Below are positions 23,809 to 33,246 of a stretch of DNA of 64,000 nucleotides, piece after piece. Position 1 is the stretch's first letter, and each line of letters opens with the position of its first letter. Both the position numbers and the translations under genes were made by a program. A model generated the notes under the pieces. It searched no databases, was not told where the DNA came from, and saw only the letters and a list, made by a program, of their open reading frames with translations. Source of the stretch: Streptomyces sp. NBC_01116 (lineage in GTDB: Bacteria; Actinomycetota; Actinomycetes; Streptomycetales; Streptomycetaceae); NCBI RefSeq assembly GCF_041435495.1, contig NZ_CP108644.1:2294001-2358000 (forward strand), given 5' to 3'.

Positions 23809-25601
23809 CCTCCGCCGTCGGCAAGGACACCATGCACCCGCACCTCCCGCACACCACCACGGTCACCGTCGCCTACGCGGGCGGTGAGGAGCGCCGCGGC
23901 CCGCTCACGATGGGCCAGGCCAACATGATCCGCTGCATCCTGCGGGACGACCCCACCCACATCAACATCCACGATGTGTGGACCGTCCCCGGGGGCACCA
24001 CCTCGGAGGCCGTCACCAACGCCTTGCGCACCTTGGCCGGGCGCCACGAGGGGCTGCGCACCACCTTCCCCCACCCTCCGGGGGCCGCGCCGGTCGACCA
24101 GGTCGTGTCGGCGGAGGGCACCTTCACGGTGACCGTCCTCGACCACGCCGAACTCCCCGCCGATCCGGCGGGGTACGCGGAGTCGGTGGCGCGGGCCGCC
24201 CGGGCCGGGCGCTTCGCCCTGGAGCGGGAGTTCCCGCTGCGGATCACCCTGCTCACCGTGGCCGGAGCGCCGGTCCACGTCGCGCTGGCGTTCAGCCACG
24301 CGGTGGCGGACGGCAGCGCGATGGCCATCCTGCGCGAGGAGTTCGCCGAACTGCTGGCGGGCAAGGAACTGCCGGGGCTCACTTCCCTGCCCCCGGTCGA
24401 CCTGGCCTCCGTGGAGGCGTCCCCGGCCGGGCTGCGGAAGTCGGAGGCTTCCCTGCGGTACTGGGAGCGGATCATCCGCACCGGGCCGCAGGAGATGTTC
24501 GCGGAGCCGCGCGGCAGGAGGCCGGGGACCGAGGAGGAGGCCCGGCAGCTGACGCTCCGCTCCCGCCGGGGCGGCCGGGCGCTCGCCGGGGCGGCCCGCC
24601 GTACCGGGCATCCCGAGGCCACCGTGCTGATGGCCGCCTGGTGCGCCCTGGTGGCCCACCGGGCGGGCCAGGACAGCTGTGTCACCGCCGTCCCGAGCGC
24701 CAACCGGTTCCACGCCCGGGTCGCCCGTTCGGTGACCACCACGTCCCAGGACGCGCTGCTCCACCTGGATGTCCGGGTGCCCGGCTTCGACGCCCTGGTC
24801 GCCCGGACCTGGGGGGCGGTGCTCAACGCCTTCCGGCACAGCCAGTTCGACTCCGTACGGCTGTGGGAGATGATCGACCGGGTCACCACCGAGCGTGGCA
24901 GCCACTTCGGCAGGGACGTGGTGTTCAACGATGTGAGCGCCCTGCCCGCCCCGCTCCTGGGCACCGACACGCAGGACCGCGACGACGCCGAGCACGAGCT
25001 GACCTGGGGGCCGCCCCAGACGCTGCCGACCCGGCTGCTCGCCTTCACGTACCGGACAGCGCCCCAGCTCCACATCTCCCTGTGGGCCGCCCCCACGCTC
25101 TTCGCCCCCGAGGAGGCGGAGGGTTTCCTCTCCGGACTGGTCCGGCTCCTGGAGGCGGCCGCCGCCGGGGACGTGCCGATGGAGGCGCTGTCCGGGGTGA
25201 CGGGAGTCCTTCCCTCCGAGCGCGGGCCCACGTGGCTGCGTGTGGACGGCTGCTGGGTCTCGCCCGACGCCGTGCGCGAGGCCCTCGGCCGGGCGGTGGG
25301 CGGACTGCCGGTGCGGGTGGCCGAGGAGCCCCGACCGGACGGGACAGCGGACGGCACCGAGGAGGGGGCGGCCGGCGCGGAACCGCGCCTCACGGCGTAC
25401 ATCGCCCGCGGTGACACCTCATTGACGCCCGGGGAAGCCCACCGGGCGCTGACCGCCCTCATCCCGGCCGCCGGTTCGGGGGTCCTGGCCCCCCACCGCT
25501 ACGTGCTCGTCGAGCACCCGCCGACCGAGCCGGACCGGAGCGACGCATGGCGTCGACTGGAGATCATCGAGGAAGGGACCGGCAGAAGCCGGCAGGTGTG
25601 A
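23805..25601 (+). CDS. Stand-alone condensation-domain protein (NRPS C-domain superfamily)
   Basis: A 598-residue protein of the chloramphenicol acetyltransferase/condensation fold. The active-site motif reads SHAVADG at residues 164-170, so the catalytic His165 and the structural Asp169 are kept while the first His of the usual HHxxxDG is Ser. The N-lobe begins LTMGQANMIRCILRDDPTHINIHDVW (C1-like). The C-lobe contains VTAVPSANRFHARVARSVTTTSQDAL and FRHSQFDSVRLWEMID. After about residue 470 a separate, poorly recognisable domain follows. There is no adenylation or carrier domain, so it must work in trans with the 83-residue carrier protein. ATGA overlap with the DUF6271 gene indicates coupling. 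Confidence 0.85.
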   Translation: MTSAVGKDTMHPHLPHTTTVTVAYAGGEERRGPLTMGQANMIRCILRDDPTHINIHDVWTVPGGTTSEAVTNALRTLAGRHEGLRTTFPHPPGAAPVDQVVSAEGTFTVTVLDHAELPADPAGYAESVARAARAGRFALEREFPLRITLLTVAGAPVHVALAFSHAVADGSAMAILREEFAELLAGKELPGLTSLPPVDLASVEASPAGLRKSEASLRYWERIIRTGPQEMFAEPRGRRPGTEEEARQLTLRSRRGGRALAGAARRTGHPEATVLMAAWCALVAHRAGQDSCVTAVPSANRFHARVARSVTTTSQDALLHLDVRVPGFDALVARTWGAVLNAFRHSQFDSVRLWEMIDRVTTERGSHFGRDVVFNDVSALPAPLLGTDTQDRDDAEHELTWGPPQTLPTRLLAFTYRTAPQLHISLWAAPTLFAPEEAEGFLSGLVRLLEAAAAGDVPMEALSGVTGVLPSERGPTWLRVDGCWVSPDAVREALGRAVGGLPVRVAEEPRPDGTADGTEEGAAGAEPRLTAYIARGDTSLTPGEAHRALTALIPAAGSGVLAPHRYVLVEHPPTEPDRSDAWRRLEIIEEGTGRSRQV

Positions 25602-25602
25602 C

Positions 25603-26880
25603 ATGAGCGTTGACGACACGACCCTCCCGAAGCAGCCGGACACGCTGCCCAGTCCCTGGCGGTCGACCCGGTTCCGGCTGTTCTTCACGGCCCGCAGCGC
25701 GTCGCTGCTGGCCGACGGCATGCTGATGGTCTCCCTGACCACGGCGGTGCTGGGGGCGGGCCACGGGGCGAGCGGTGTCGGGTACGCGCTGGCGGCGTGG
25801 ATGACCCCGATCGTCGTACTGGTGCTGTTCGGCGGGGTGCTGGCCGACCGCTTCACGCCTCAGCTGATGATGATCTGCGCGGACGTGGCGCGCATGCTGG
25901 CCATGCTCACGCTGGCCACTCTGCTCTTCTCCTCCGACAGCGTCCCCCTGTGGCAGATCATGGGGCTGATGGCGCTGAGCGGGGCCGCGACGGCGATGTT
26001 CCAGCCCGGGATGGCGAGCATGGTCCCCCGGGTCGCGGAGGACATCCAGAAGGCCAACGCGCTGCTGCGCATATCCGAGGCCCTGAGCACGCTGCTCGGC
26101 CCCGGTCTGGCGGGCATCCTGGTCGCGTACTGGCAGGTGTCGGGCTCGTACGTGGTCATCGCGGCGGCGTACGCGCTCAGCGCCCTGGTCCTGCTGCCCC
26201 TGCGGAAGCTTCACACGCAACGCGACGAGGGCGACGCCCCGATGTGGCGCAGGCTCGCCACGGGCTGGCAGGAGTTCCGGTCCCGCCAGTGGCTGTGGGG
26301 CGTCATCGCGGTCTGGTCCGTCTACGGCCTGTTCGTGTTCGGCCCCGCGCTGCCGCTCGGCGCGGCGCTGATGATCGAGCAGCACGGGGCGAGCGGATAC
26401 GGCTGGATCGCCTCGGCGGACGGCGCCGGGACGATCATCGGCGGCCTGATCGGCATGCGGGTCCGCCCGCGCCGCCCCCTGGTGGCCGGGGCCCTGGCCA
26501 TGCTCTGCTTCGCGCTGAATCCTCTGGCCCCGGCGCTCGAATGGTCCTTCGCGGCCACGGCGATCGCCCACGTGATCGCGGGCTACGGCTTCGCGTTCTG
26601 GGGGGTGATGTGGGCGACGAGCGTCCAGTCGCACATCCCGCTGACGGTCCTGAGCCGCGTCTCCGCGTACGACGTCGCCGGCTCCATCATGGTCATCCCG
26701 CTCGGCCGCGCGCTGGCGGGCCCGGCGGCGGACGCGTTCGGCGCGAACGAGGTGCTGATCTTCTCGTCGGTGATGTCGTTCGCCCTGCTGGCGGTGATGC
26801 TGAGCGTCCCGGCGATCCGGGCGCTGCGCAGGGCGCCAGAGGGTGTGCTTCGGAAGGCGGAGGGGGAGCCGGCGGTCTGA
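25603..26880 (+). CDS. MFS exporter (EntS/enterobactin exporter-like)
   Basis: A 425-residue, roughly 12-helix transporter. Motif A appears as FGGVLADRFTPQLMMICADVARM, and an internal repeat is partly visible. It resembles MFS proteins that export siderophores and peptide products (RFRLFFTARSASLLADGMLMVSLTTAVL at the N-terminus). It begins one base after the stop of the condensation-domain gene and ends the cluster, so export of the product or self-resistance is its likely job. No gene follows for about 530 bases. Confidence 0.88.
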   Translation: MSVDDTTLPKQPDTLPSPWRSTRFRLFFTARSASLLADGMLMVSLTTAVLGAGHGASGVGYALAAWMTPIVVLVLFGGVLADRFTPQLMMICADVARMLAMLTLATLLFSSDSVPLWQIMGLMALSGAATAMFQPGMASMVPRVAEDIQKANALLRISEALSTLLGPGLAGILVAYWQVSGSYVVIAAAYALSALVLLPLRKLHTQRDEGDAPMWRRLATGWQEFRSRQWLWGVIAVWSVYGLFVFGPALPLGAALMIEQHGASGYGWIASADGAGTIIGGLIGMRVRPRRPLVAGALAMLCFALNPLAPALEWSFAATAIAHVIAGYGFAFWGVMWATSVQSHIPLTVLSRVSAYDVAGSIMVIPLGRALAGPAADAFGANEVLIFSSVMSFALLAVMLSVPAIRALRRAPEGVLRKAEGEPAV

Positions 26881-26895
26881 CCCGCGCCGACGATG

Positions 26896-27060
26896 TCAGA
26901 CCCGCATGGCTGGTACGTCGTACTGCGGGGTCAAGGCGCTACGCGTGACGAGGGCCGGGCGGCTGCCGATGGGCCTGCGCCTGCGCGGTGAGCAGCCGGT
27001 CGAAGGGATCGTCGTGGCCCATCGGCAGCCGCCCGGCCCGCACTCCGTGCCCACATCGGT
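26896..27060 (-). pseudogene. Remnant of a PIN-domain (VapC-type) toxin, frameshifted
   Basis: In one minus-strand frame the sequence GVRAGRLPMGHDDPFDRLLTAQAQ matches the C-terminal PIN-domain element (typically HxDPFDRLLxAQA). A neighbouring frame then continues ALVTRSALTPQYDVPAMRV before a stop, the usual PIN ending with LVTRD...YDV. A frameshift between them and the absence of the N-terminal half and of an antitoxin gene indicate decay. The remaining 27061-27412 shows no gene I recognise, so the whole 26881-27412 gap is relic plus the upstream region of the SseB gene. Confidence 0.65.
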
Positions 27061-27412
27061 GCCGCCACGGTGGCCTCGCGTCAGTGTCAGACGGCGGACA
27101 AGGCAAAGAGATTCGTTCGTACGTAGCGCTGAGGTTCCCGAGGAGGGGACCACTCGACGTGCTGTGTCGGCGGACATCTTGTCCGGCTGCGTGTGGCTGG
27201 AACGGGGGGGTGAACATCTCGCGCGCACCACAGCACGCCAGATCTTTCGGAAGCACATCGCCATGGACCGCGAGGCCTTGGCGGGCCTTCGTCGGCGAGT
27301 TGGCGAAAGCCCGGCGAGAGCGGACGGCAAGCGACCGGTCTCTCATCGCCGAAGCCCGCCTGACTGCTTTTCGACGTTGCTCCCGGGAAGAGAGCCGTGA
27401 CAGCATCCGTGG

Positions 27413-27898
27413 GTGACTGACCACGGGGACGATGTATCTGAGCCCGGCCGCCGGTCCAGGCTCGCCGATCTGGCGGACTGGACCGTATCCGCACCCCCTG
27501 CGAAGGCCGCACCTCTGGAGCCGGAGCCAGCCGAAGCTCTGTCTTCCGCCCGGCGCGAATTCGCGGTTCTGCTCGGCGAGTTCCGGCGTACAGCGGTCCT
27601 GGTCCCGTTCGATTCGTACGGGAGTCTGTGGACGGCGGATCAGAACGGCGTCCGCTGGATCTGTGCGTTCTCGAATGAGGAAGCTCTCGCCCGGTTCGCA
27701 CAAGCACAGGGCGACGGCGAGCGGGAGTGGACGTACCGCACGATTCTCGGTGCGCGCCTGCTGGATGCGCTGGTGCCGATGGTGCCGGGCCCGGCAGGAA
27801 TCGCGCTGGATGCCGGAAGTACGGACGGCGTGCTGTTTCCGCCTGTCGCGGGCATCGTGCCCGACCATGTGGCGGTCGATCTGGGGGAGACGGTATGA
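27413..27898 (+). CDS. SseB-domain protein
   Basis: A 161-residue protein with an SseB-like fold: VLLGEFRRTAVLVPFDSYGSLWTADQNGVRWICAFSNEEALARFA at about residues 50-95 and a C-terminal VPMVPGPAGIALDAG segment. SseB domains in actinobacteria often accompany ESX/type VII substrates and polymorphic toxins. It starts with GTG at 27413, and its stop overlaps the next gene (ATGA), so it is the first gene of the toxin operon. It may assist folding or secretion of the downstream proteins (inference). Confidence 0.8.
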   Translation: MTDHGDDVSEPGRRSRLADLADWTVSAPPAKAAPLEPEPAEALSSARREFAVLLGEFRRTAVLVPFDSYGSLWTADQNGVRWICAFSNEEALARFAQAQGDGEREWTYRTILGARLLDALVPMVPGPAGIALDAGSTDGVLFPPVAGIVPDHVAVDLGETV

Positions 27899-28530
27899 GC
27901 GGGGAGAACGCGGATCTGAACGTGCCACCGGCGACGTTGGCGCAGATCGCGAAGGGCATCGACCTGGCGCACACGGAGTTGAAGGAACTCGGCATGACCG
28001 GGCAGGCGACTGCGGGCCGCGGCTTCTCGGATCTCGCACTCTCCGGGCTGGAGCTGGGGCACGGCGGACTGACCTCGAAGTTCGAGACGTTCTGCAACCG
28101 GTGGGAGTGGGGCGTGCGGGCGCTGTCCCAGCGGGGCAACGGCCTCGCTGCCGGGTTGGGCCTGTCGGTGGGCTCGTTCGCCGAGCAGGAGCAGTACGTC
28201 AAGGACTCGCTCAAGATCGTGGTGAACTCCACCAACGGGAACCCCTACCTGTCCGAGGACGAGGTCAAGGACATGAGCTGGGACTCGATCAGCAACCAGC
28301 ACGCCTGGGACGACCCGGACTGGAGCGTGGACTCGTTCACCGAGGCCCACGGCGAGGTGAAGCAGCAGTGGAAGGACACCGGATACGACGTCGGGGACGC
28401 GCTGCTGGACGCTTCGGGTGCCGACGCGGCGCAGCGTGAAGGTATCGACGCATGGGCTGAGGAGCACCTCGATCCGTCACAGGAGACCGTGGCTCAGGCC
28501 GAGGAACCGCGCTGGGGGCAGGACCGCTGA
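27895..28530 (+). CDS. ESX-like helical secretion partner in the toxin operon
   Basis: A 211-residue, mostly helical acidic protein. Its N-terminal region (LNVPPATLAQIAKGIDLAHTELKELG) and the segment FETFCNRWEWGVRALSQRG resemble long WXG100-like proteins placed ahead of polymorphic toxins. A C-terminal SFTEAHGEVKQQWKDTGYDVG stretch precedes a disordered acidic tail. The start overlaps the SseB stop (ATGA) and the stop overlaps the toxin start (TGATG), so stoichiometric co-expression is likely. A role as chaperone or co-secreted partner of the RHS toxin is inference. Confidence 0.75.
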   Translation: MSGENADLNVPPATLAQIAKGIDLAHTELKELGMTGQATAGRGFSDLALSGLELGHGGLTSKFETFCNRWEWGVRALSQRGNGLAAGLGLSVGSFAEQEQYVKDSLKIVVNSTNGNPYLSEDEVKDMSWDSISNQHAWDDPDWSVDSFTEAHGEVKQQWKDTGYDVGDALLDASGADAAQREGIDAWAEEHLDPSQETVAQAEEPRWGQDR

Positions 28531-31500
28531 TGGTGGACTGGCGAGGAGGGTTCGACGGCGTCGTCGACGGGACCGTTCGGGGCCTCGACAAGGGCAAGGA
28601 ACTCCTGGGCAAGGGAGTCGACGCGGCGACGGACAAGGTCGGCGCGGGACTGGACAAGGTCGGTGCGCACGACTGGGCCGACAAGGTCGAGGACTGGGGT
28701 GACGAGACCGCTTCCTCGCTCGGCGCGGAGGTCGGTGAGAAGCAGCTCGGGCAGAGTGGGCAAGCCAACGAGCTGGTTCACGGAAGGCCGGAGAAGATCA
28801 CCGCGACGGTGAAGAACCTCCGGGACTTCCAGAAGGCTTTCGACCTCGTCGGCGGCGGGATGAAGAAGCTCGATGCCGGTCAGTGGCGCGGGGAGGCGGC
28901 GGACGCCTTCCGGTCGAAGTTCTCGACGCTTCCCACCGACTGGCTTCGGGCGGCGGACGCGTTCGAGGACGCGGCGAGGGCGCTGGAGACGTACGCGTCG
29001 GCTGTCACGAGCGCCCAGAGCAAGGCACGGGCGGCCATCGCGCTCTACAAGGAGGGCACCCAGGACTCCGAGAAGGCGGTCTCGGCGTTCAACGAGAAGG
29101 TCGACGCCTACAACGCGGCCCGCAACGGCGACGAACCCCTCCCCCACCCCGGTACCTTCTCCGACCCGGGTGCGTCGAAGCGGAAGCGGGCTCAGGACGA
29201 TCTGGAGGACGCCCGACGCATACGGAACGAGGCGGGCGGGCGGGCCGAGAGTGCGGTCACCGCGGCGATGGCGCACGCGCCGAAAGAGCCGAAGGGAGCG
29301 GACCGGCTCAAGAACGAGCTGTACGACTACGGGCTCTCGCAGGGCGTTGAGCTGGCGCACTTCGGCGGGGGCGTGCTCAAGGGTGTCGGCGGTCTGGTGG
29401 GGTTTCTCCGCCAGACGAACCCGATCGACCCCTACAACCTGACCCACCCGGCGGAGATGTACAAGGGCGTCAACATGACGCTCTCCGGCCTGACCAGGAC
29501 GGTCGCGAACCCCGACCGAGCCCTGGAGAACGCCTGGGACGCGGTCAAGAGCGACCCGACCGAATTCGTCGGCCGCCTGCTCCCCGAGGCAGTCGGAACC
29601 AAGGGGGCCGGAGCGCTGAAGGGCGGTCTGCGGGCGGGACTGCGGAAGGGCGGCGGACCCGAGGGCCCGCAGAAGCCGCCGGGCCCGGCGCGCGAGGGCA
29701 CACAGGATCCGGCCGAGCCCTCCCGTACGGAACGCGCACCGGAGCAGGACCCCTCGGACCCCGTGGACATGGCGACCGGGGCGATGTACCTGCCGCAGAC
29801 GGACGTCGTGCTGCCCGGCACACTGCCCCTCGTGTTCCGCCGCCGCGTCGCCTCCGACTACCGGTCGGGGCGCTGGTTCGGCCCCTCGTGGTCCTCCACC
29901 GCGGACCAGCGTCTGGAGATCGACTCCGAGGGCGTCATCTTCGTATCCGAGGACGGCCTGCTGCTGTCCTACCCGCACCCGGCACCGGGCGTTCCGGTCC
30001 TGCCCAGCCACGGCCCTTGCATGCCACTGGACAAGGACACCGGCGGTGACTACACGATCACCGACCCTGACACGGGCCACATCAGGCACTTCACCCCGCG
30101 GGACGACGGCTCCGAAGCCCTCCTCACCCAGTTGGACGACCGCAACGGCAACTGGGTCACCTTCGAGTACGACGATTCGGCTGCCCCCTCGTCGATCGTC
30201 CACCACAGCGGGTACCACCTCGGACTCGCCACCGAGAATGGCAGGATCACCTCCCTGCATCTGGTGGTGGGAGGAGGTGACGAGGGCGAGGACCAGCAAC
30301 TCCTTCGCTACGGCTACGCCGACGGCCACCTGACAGAGGTCGTCAACTCCTCAGGGCTTCCTCTGCGCTTCACCTACGACGAACGTGGTCGTGTCACGTC
30401 CTGGACCGATACCAACAACAGCAGCTATCGGTACGTGTACGACGACCTGGGGCGGTGCGTCTCCGAGGGAGGTTCCGCCGGCCACATGGCTCTGCACCTG
30501 GAGTACACCGATACCGACCCGGCAACAGGCCACCGCGTCACGACCGCCACGACGCCCAGCGGCGCAGTCCACCGCTACCTGATCAACGAAACACATCAGA
30601 TCGTTGCGGAAACGAACCCGCTCGGCGGGACCACCTACTTCGAACGCGACCGCCGCCATCGATTGTTGTCCCGCACCGACCCACTGGGCCGTACAACCCG
30701 CTTCGCGTATGACGCCTCCGGACGGCTGATCACAGCCGTCCGAGCCGACGGCGGGCAGGTATCCGCCGAGTACGACAGTCGCGGCCTGCCGGTCCGGATC
30801 ACCAACCCGGACAGGACGGTCGTCCGGCAGGTGTACGACGATCGCGGCAACCGCGTGACGGCGATCGACGCGTCCGGAGCGGTGAGCCACACGACGTACA
30901 ACGGGGCAGGACACCCGACGTCCGTCACGGACGCCTTGGGTAACACGACTCACATCCGCAGTGATGCGGCCGGACTGCCCATCGAGGTCACCGATCCGCT
31001 GGGCGCGACCACGCGCATCGAACGCGACGTATTCGGCCGCCCGGTCACTCTCGTCGACGCTCTCGGAGCGACCACGCGTCTCGCCTGGACCACGGAGGGA
31101 AGGCTCGCCCGGCGAACGGACGCCGACGGAAGCTCCCAGTCATGGACCTACGACGGTGAAGGGAACTGCCTCTCCCACACCGACGCCATGGGATCGGTCT
31201 CGCGGTTCGAATACACCCACTTCGACCTGATGACGTCGCGCACCGATCCCGACGGAGTGCGCTACGAATTCACGCACGACCATGCTCTCCGACTTACCCA
31301 GGTGCTCAGCCCGCAGGGGCCGACGTGGACGTACGTTTACAACGCAGCCGGCCATCTGGTGTCCGAGACCGACTTCGACGAGCGGACGCTCATCTACGAA
31401 CGGGACGCGGTCGGAAGGCTCGCCGCCCGTACGGACGCTCTGGGCCAGACCGTTCGCTTCGAACGGGACGATCTTGACCGCATCGTCCGCAAGGACGCGG

Positions 31501-33206
31501 CAGGGGCGGTCACCACCTTCGCGTACGACCTGACCGACCAACTGGCCGAGACAGTCAACACGGACGCGACCGTGACCTGGCTCCATGACCAGTACGGCCG
31601 CCTTGAATCGGAATCCGTCAACGGCCGGACCATCTCGTACACCTACGACCGTCTCGGCCGACGCACGAGCCGCACCACCCCCACAGGCGCGACCAGCACG
31701 TGGACCTACGACGCCGCGGGACGCCACGCCTCCCTCACGGCCTCCGGCCGCACACTCACTTTCGAGCACGACGCTGCGGGCCAGGAGGTCGTCCGCAGTC
31801 TGGGCGACGGCATGGGCATGACTTCGTTGTTCGACGTTGTCGGCCGCCTCATAACTCAACAGATCACCGGCGCGGGTCGGAGTATCCAGCGCCGCGACTA
31901 TACCTATCGGGAAGATGGCCATCTGATCGGCCTAAACGATGAACTGTCCGGCATGAAGACGTTCGACGTCGACGCTGCGGGCCGCGTGACCACTGTCCAC
32001 GCGACGAACTGGACGGAGCACTACGCCTACGACGCAGCGGGCAACCAGGCGGCCGCCTCCTGGCCTTCGTCCCGCTCCGGACAAGAGGCAGCCGGACAGC
32101 GCTCCTACAGCGGCACGAAAATTACTCGCGCCGGCAACGTCCGCTACGAACACGATGCCCTTGGCCGCATCACGCTTCGCCAGAAGACGCGCCTCTCGCG
32201 GAAGCCGGAGACTTGGCGGTACGAGTGGGATGCCGAAGACCGGATGAGGTCGATCACGACGCCCGACGGAGTGGTGTGGCGTTACCGGTACGACGCCTTG
32301 GGCCGCCGTATTGCCAAACAACGCCTGGCTGCGGACGGAATCGGCGTTGCGGAGGAGACCACGTTCACCTGGGACGGAATCACACTGTGCGAAGAAGTAC
32401 ATCGGAATGAGAGCCAGCAAAATGCCATATCGCTCACCTGGGAACACAAGGGAATCCAACCGGTAATACAGTCGGAACGAATCCTTGACTCCACCCCCGG
32501 ACAGGAAGTCATCAACAGTCGATTCTACGCTATTATCACCGATATTATCGGCACACCCAAAGAACTGATAGGAGAAACTGGAGATGTCGCCTGGAGCTCA
32601 CAGTCTTCACTGTGGGGAGAAACGTCATGGCCAAAAAACAGCGCCGCTTACACGCCCTTGCGATTTCCGGGCCAGTATTGCGACTCAGAATCAGGTTTGC
32701 ATTATAATTTCCACCGCTATTACTCTCCCGAGTGCGGTCGATATCTGACACAGGATCCACTAGGGATCACACCTTCGCCGAACACGTTTTCCTACGTCTT
32801 CAACCCTACGACGTGGATTGACCCGCTTGGCCTATCACCTTACGAGAGCATGGGGTTCAGCAAGGCCGCACAGCACGCCTTCGAGAAGCTTCAAAACATC
32901 AAAAAGGATCCTCTGGGAGAAATAAACTCGCAACCGAATCATAACCACTACGATGCGGCCCGACGCGAGGCACAGGGCGAGGTTGTCGCAAGGAAGCCAG
33001 ATGGCACCCCCTTCGACCACATTGCCGACCTGAAACAGGCCAGGAATGGACTGGAAAAGATCAGAAAGGTTATAGAACTCGAGATGAAGAACCTCCCGGA
33101 CACGTTGACCGAGCGAGGGCTCGACGTACTTCTTGCCAAGCGCACCGAGGTAAACAAATTGCTCAACAATCTCAACGGGTTCCTTCATTCAATCGGCCAT
33201 CGCTGA
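28530..33206 (+). CDS. RHS-repeat polymorphic toxin with ESX-type N-terminus
   Basis: A 1558-residue modular toxin. Residues 1-110 form a Gly/Asp/Lys-rich helical start. A WXG-type helical hairpin follows (QWRGEAADAFRSKF near 118, then about 130 residues of coiled coil), which implies type VII-like export. A linker leads to a DUF6531-type module (DPVDMATGAMYLPQTDV, near 411). RHS/YD repeats fill about 560-1390, forming the shell that encloses the tip, and the core ends at TWIDPLGL near 1430. The last 125 residues are the variable toxin: KPDGTPFDHIADLKQARNGLEKI and KRTEVNKLLNNL resemble polymorphic toxin type 28. GC content falls visibly from about 32.35 kb, as expected when toxin tips are exchanged. 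The immunity gene follows 40 bases later. Confidence 0.9.
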   Translation: MVDWRGGFDGVVDGTVRGLDKGKELLGKGVDAATDKVGAGLDKVGAHDWADKVEDWGDETASSLGAEVGEKQLGQSGQANELVHGRPEKITATVKNLRDFQKAFDLVGGGMKKLDAGQWRGEAADAFRSKFSTLPTDWLRAADAFEDAARALETYASAVTSAQSKARAAIALYKEGTQDSEKAVSAFNEKVDAYNAARNGDEPLPHPGTFSDPGASKRKRAQDDLEDARRIRNEAGGRAESAVTAAMAHAPKEPKGADRLKNELYDYGLSQGVELAHFGGGVLKGVGGLVGFLRQTNPIDPYNLTHPAEMYKGVNMTLSGLTRTVANPDRALENAWDAVKSDPTEFVGRLLPEAVGTKGAGALKGGLRAGLRKGGGPEGPQKPPGPAREGTQDPAEPSRTERAPEQDPSDPVDMATGAMYLPQTDVVLPGTLPLVFRRRVASDYRSGRWFGPSWSSTADQRLEIDSEGVIFVSEDGLLLSYPHPAPGVPVLPSHGPCMPLDKDTGGDYTITDPDTGHIRHFTPRDDGSEALLTQLDDRNGNWVTFEYDDSAAPSSIVHHSGYHLGLATENGRITSLHLVVGGGDEGEDQQLLRYGYADGHLTEVVNSSGLPLRFTYDERGRVTSWTDTNNSSYRYVYDDLGRCVSEGGSAGHMALHLEYTDTDPATGHRVTTATTPSGAVHRYLINETHQIVAETNPLGGTTYFERDRRHRLLSRTDPLGRTTRFAYDASGRLITAVRADGGQVSAEYDSRGLPVRITNPDRTVVRQVYDDRGNRVTAIDASGAVSHTTYNGAGHPTSVTDALGNTTHIRSDAAGLPIEVTDPLGATTRIERDVFGRPVTLVDALGATTRLAWTTEGRLARRTDADGSSQSWTYDGEGNCLSHTDAMGSVSRFEYTHFDLMTSRTDPDGVRYEFTHDHALRLTQVLSPQGPTWTYVYNAAGHLVSETDFDERTLIYERDAVGRLAARTDALGQTVRFERDDLDRIVRKDAAGAVTTFAYDLTDQLAETVNTDATVTWLHDQYGRLESESVNGRTISYTYDRLGRRTSRTTPTGATSTWTYDAAGRHASLTASGRTLTFEHDAAGQEVVRSLGDGMGMTSLFDVVGRLITQQITGAGRSIQRRDYTYREDGHLIGLNDELSGMKTFDVDAAGRVTTVHATNWTEHYAYDAAGNQAAASWPSSRSGQEAAGQRSYSGTKITRAGNVRYEHDALGRITLRQKTRLSRKPETWRYEWDAEDRMRSITTPDGVVWRYRYDALGRRIAKQRLAADGIGVAEETTFTWDGITLCEEVHRNESQQNAISLTWEHKGIQPVIQSERILDSTPGQEVINSRFYAIITDIIGTPKELIGETGDVAWSSQSSLWGETSWPKNSAAYTPLRFPGQYCDSESGLHYNFHRYYSPECGRYLTQDPLGITPSPNTFSYVFNPTTWIDPLGLSPYESMGFSKAAQHAFEKLQNIKKDPLGEINSQPNHNHYDAARREAQGEVVARKPDGTPFDHIADLKQARNGLEKIRKVIELEMKNLPDTLTERGLDVLLAKRTEVNKLLNNLNGFLHSIGHR

Positions 33207-33246
33207 CCCGTCAGAGCTGACGCACTCAATCGCTGAAGGACACGAG

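Noticed and set aside
26843-27400. Plus-strand ORF of 185 codons after the MFS exporter
   Set aside because: It begins inside the exporter gene, has no recognisable features, and the opposite strand carries PIN-domain fragments.
28494-30329. A 611-codon minus-strand ORF opposite the RHS toxin
   Set aside because: It mirrors the codon bias of the toxin gene and has no domain-like sequence; the plus strand encodes clear WXG, DUF6531 and RHS features.
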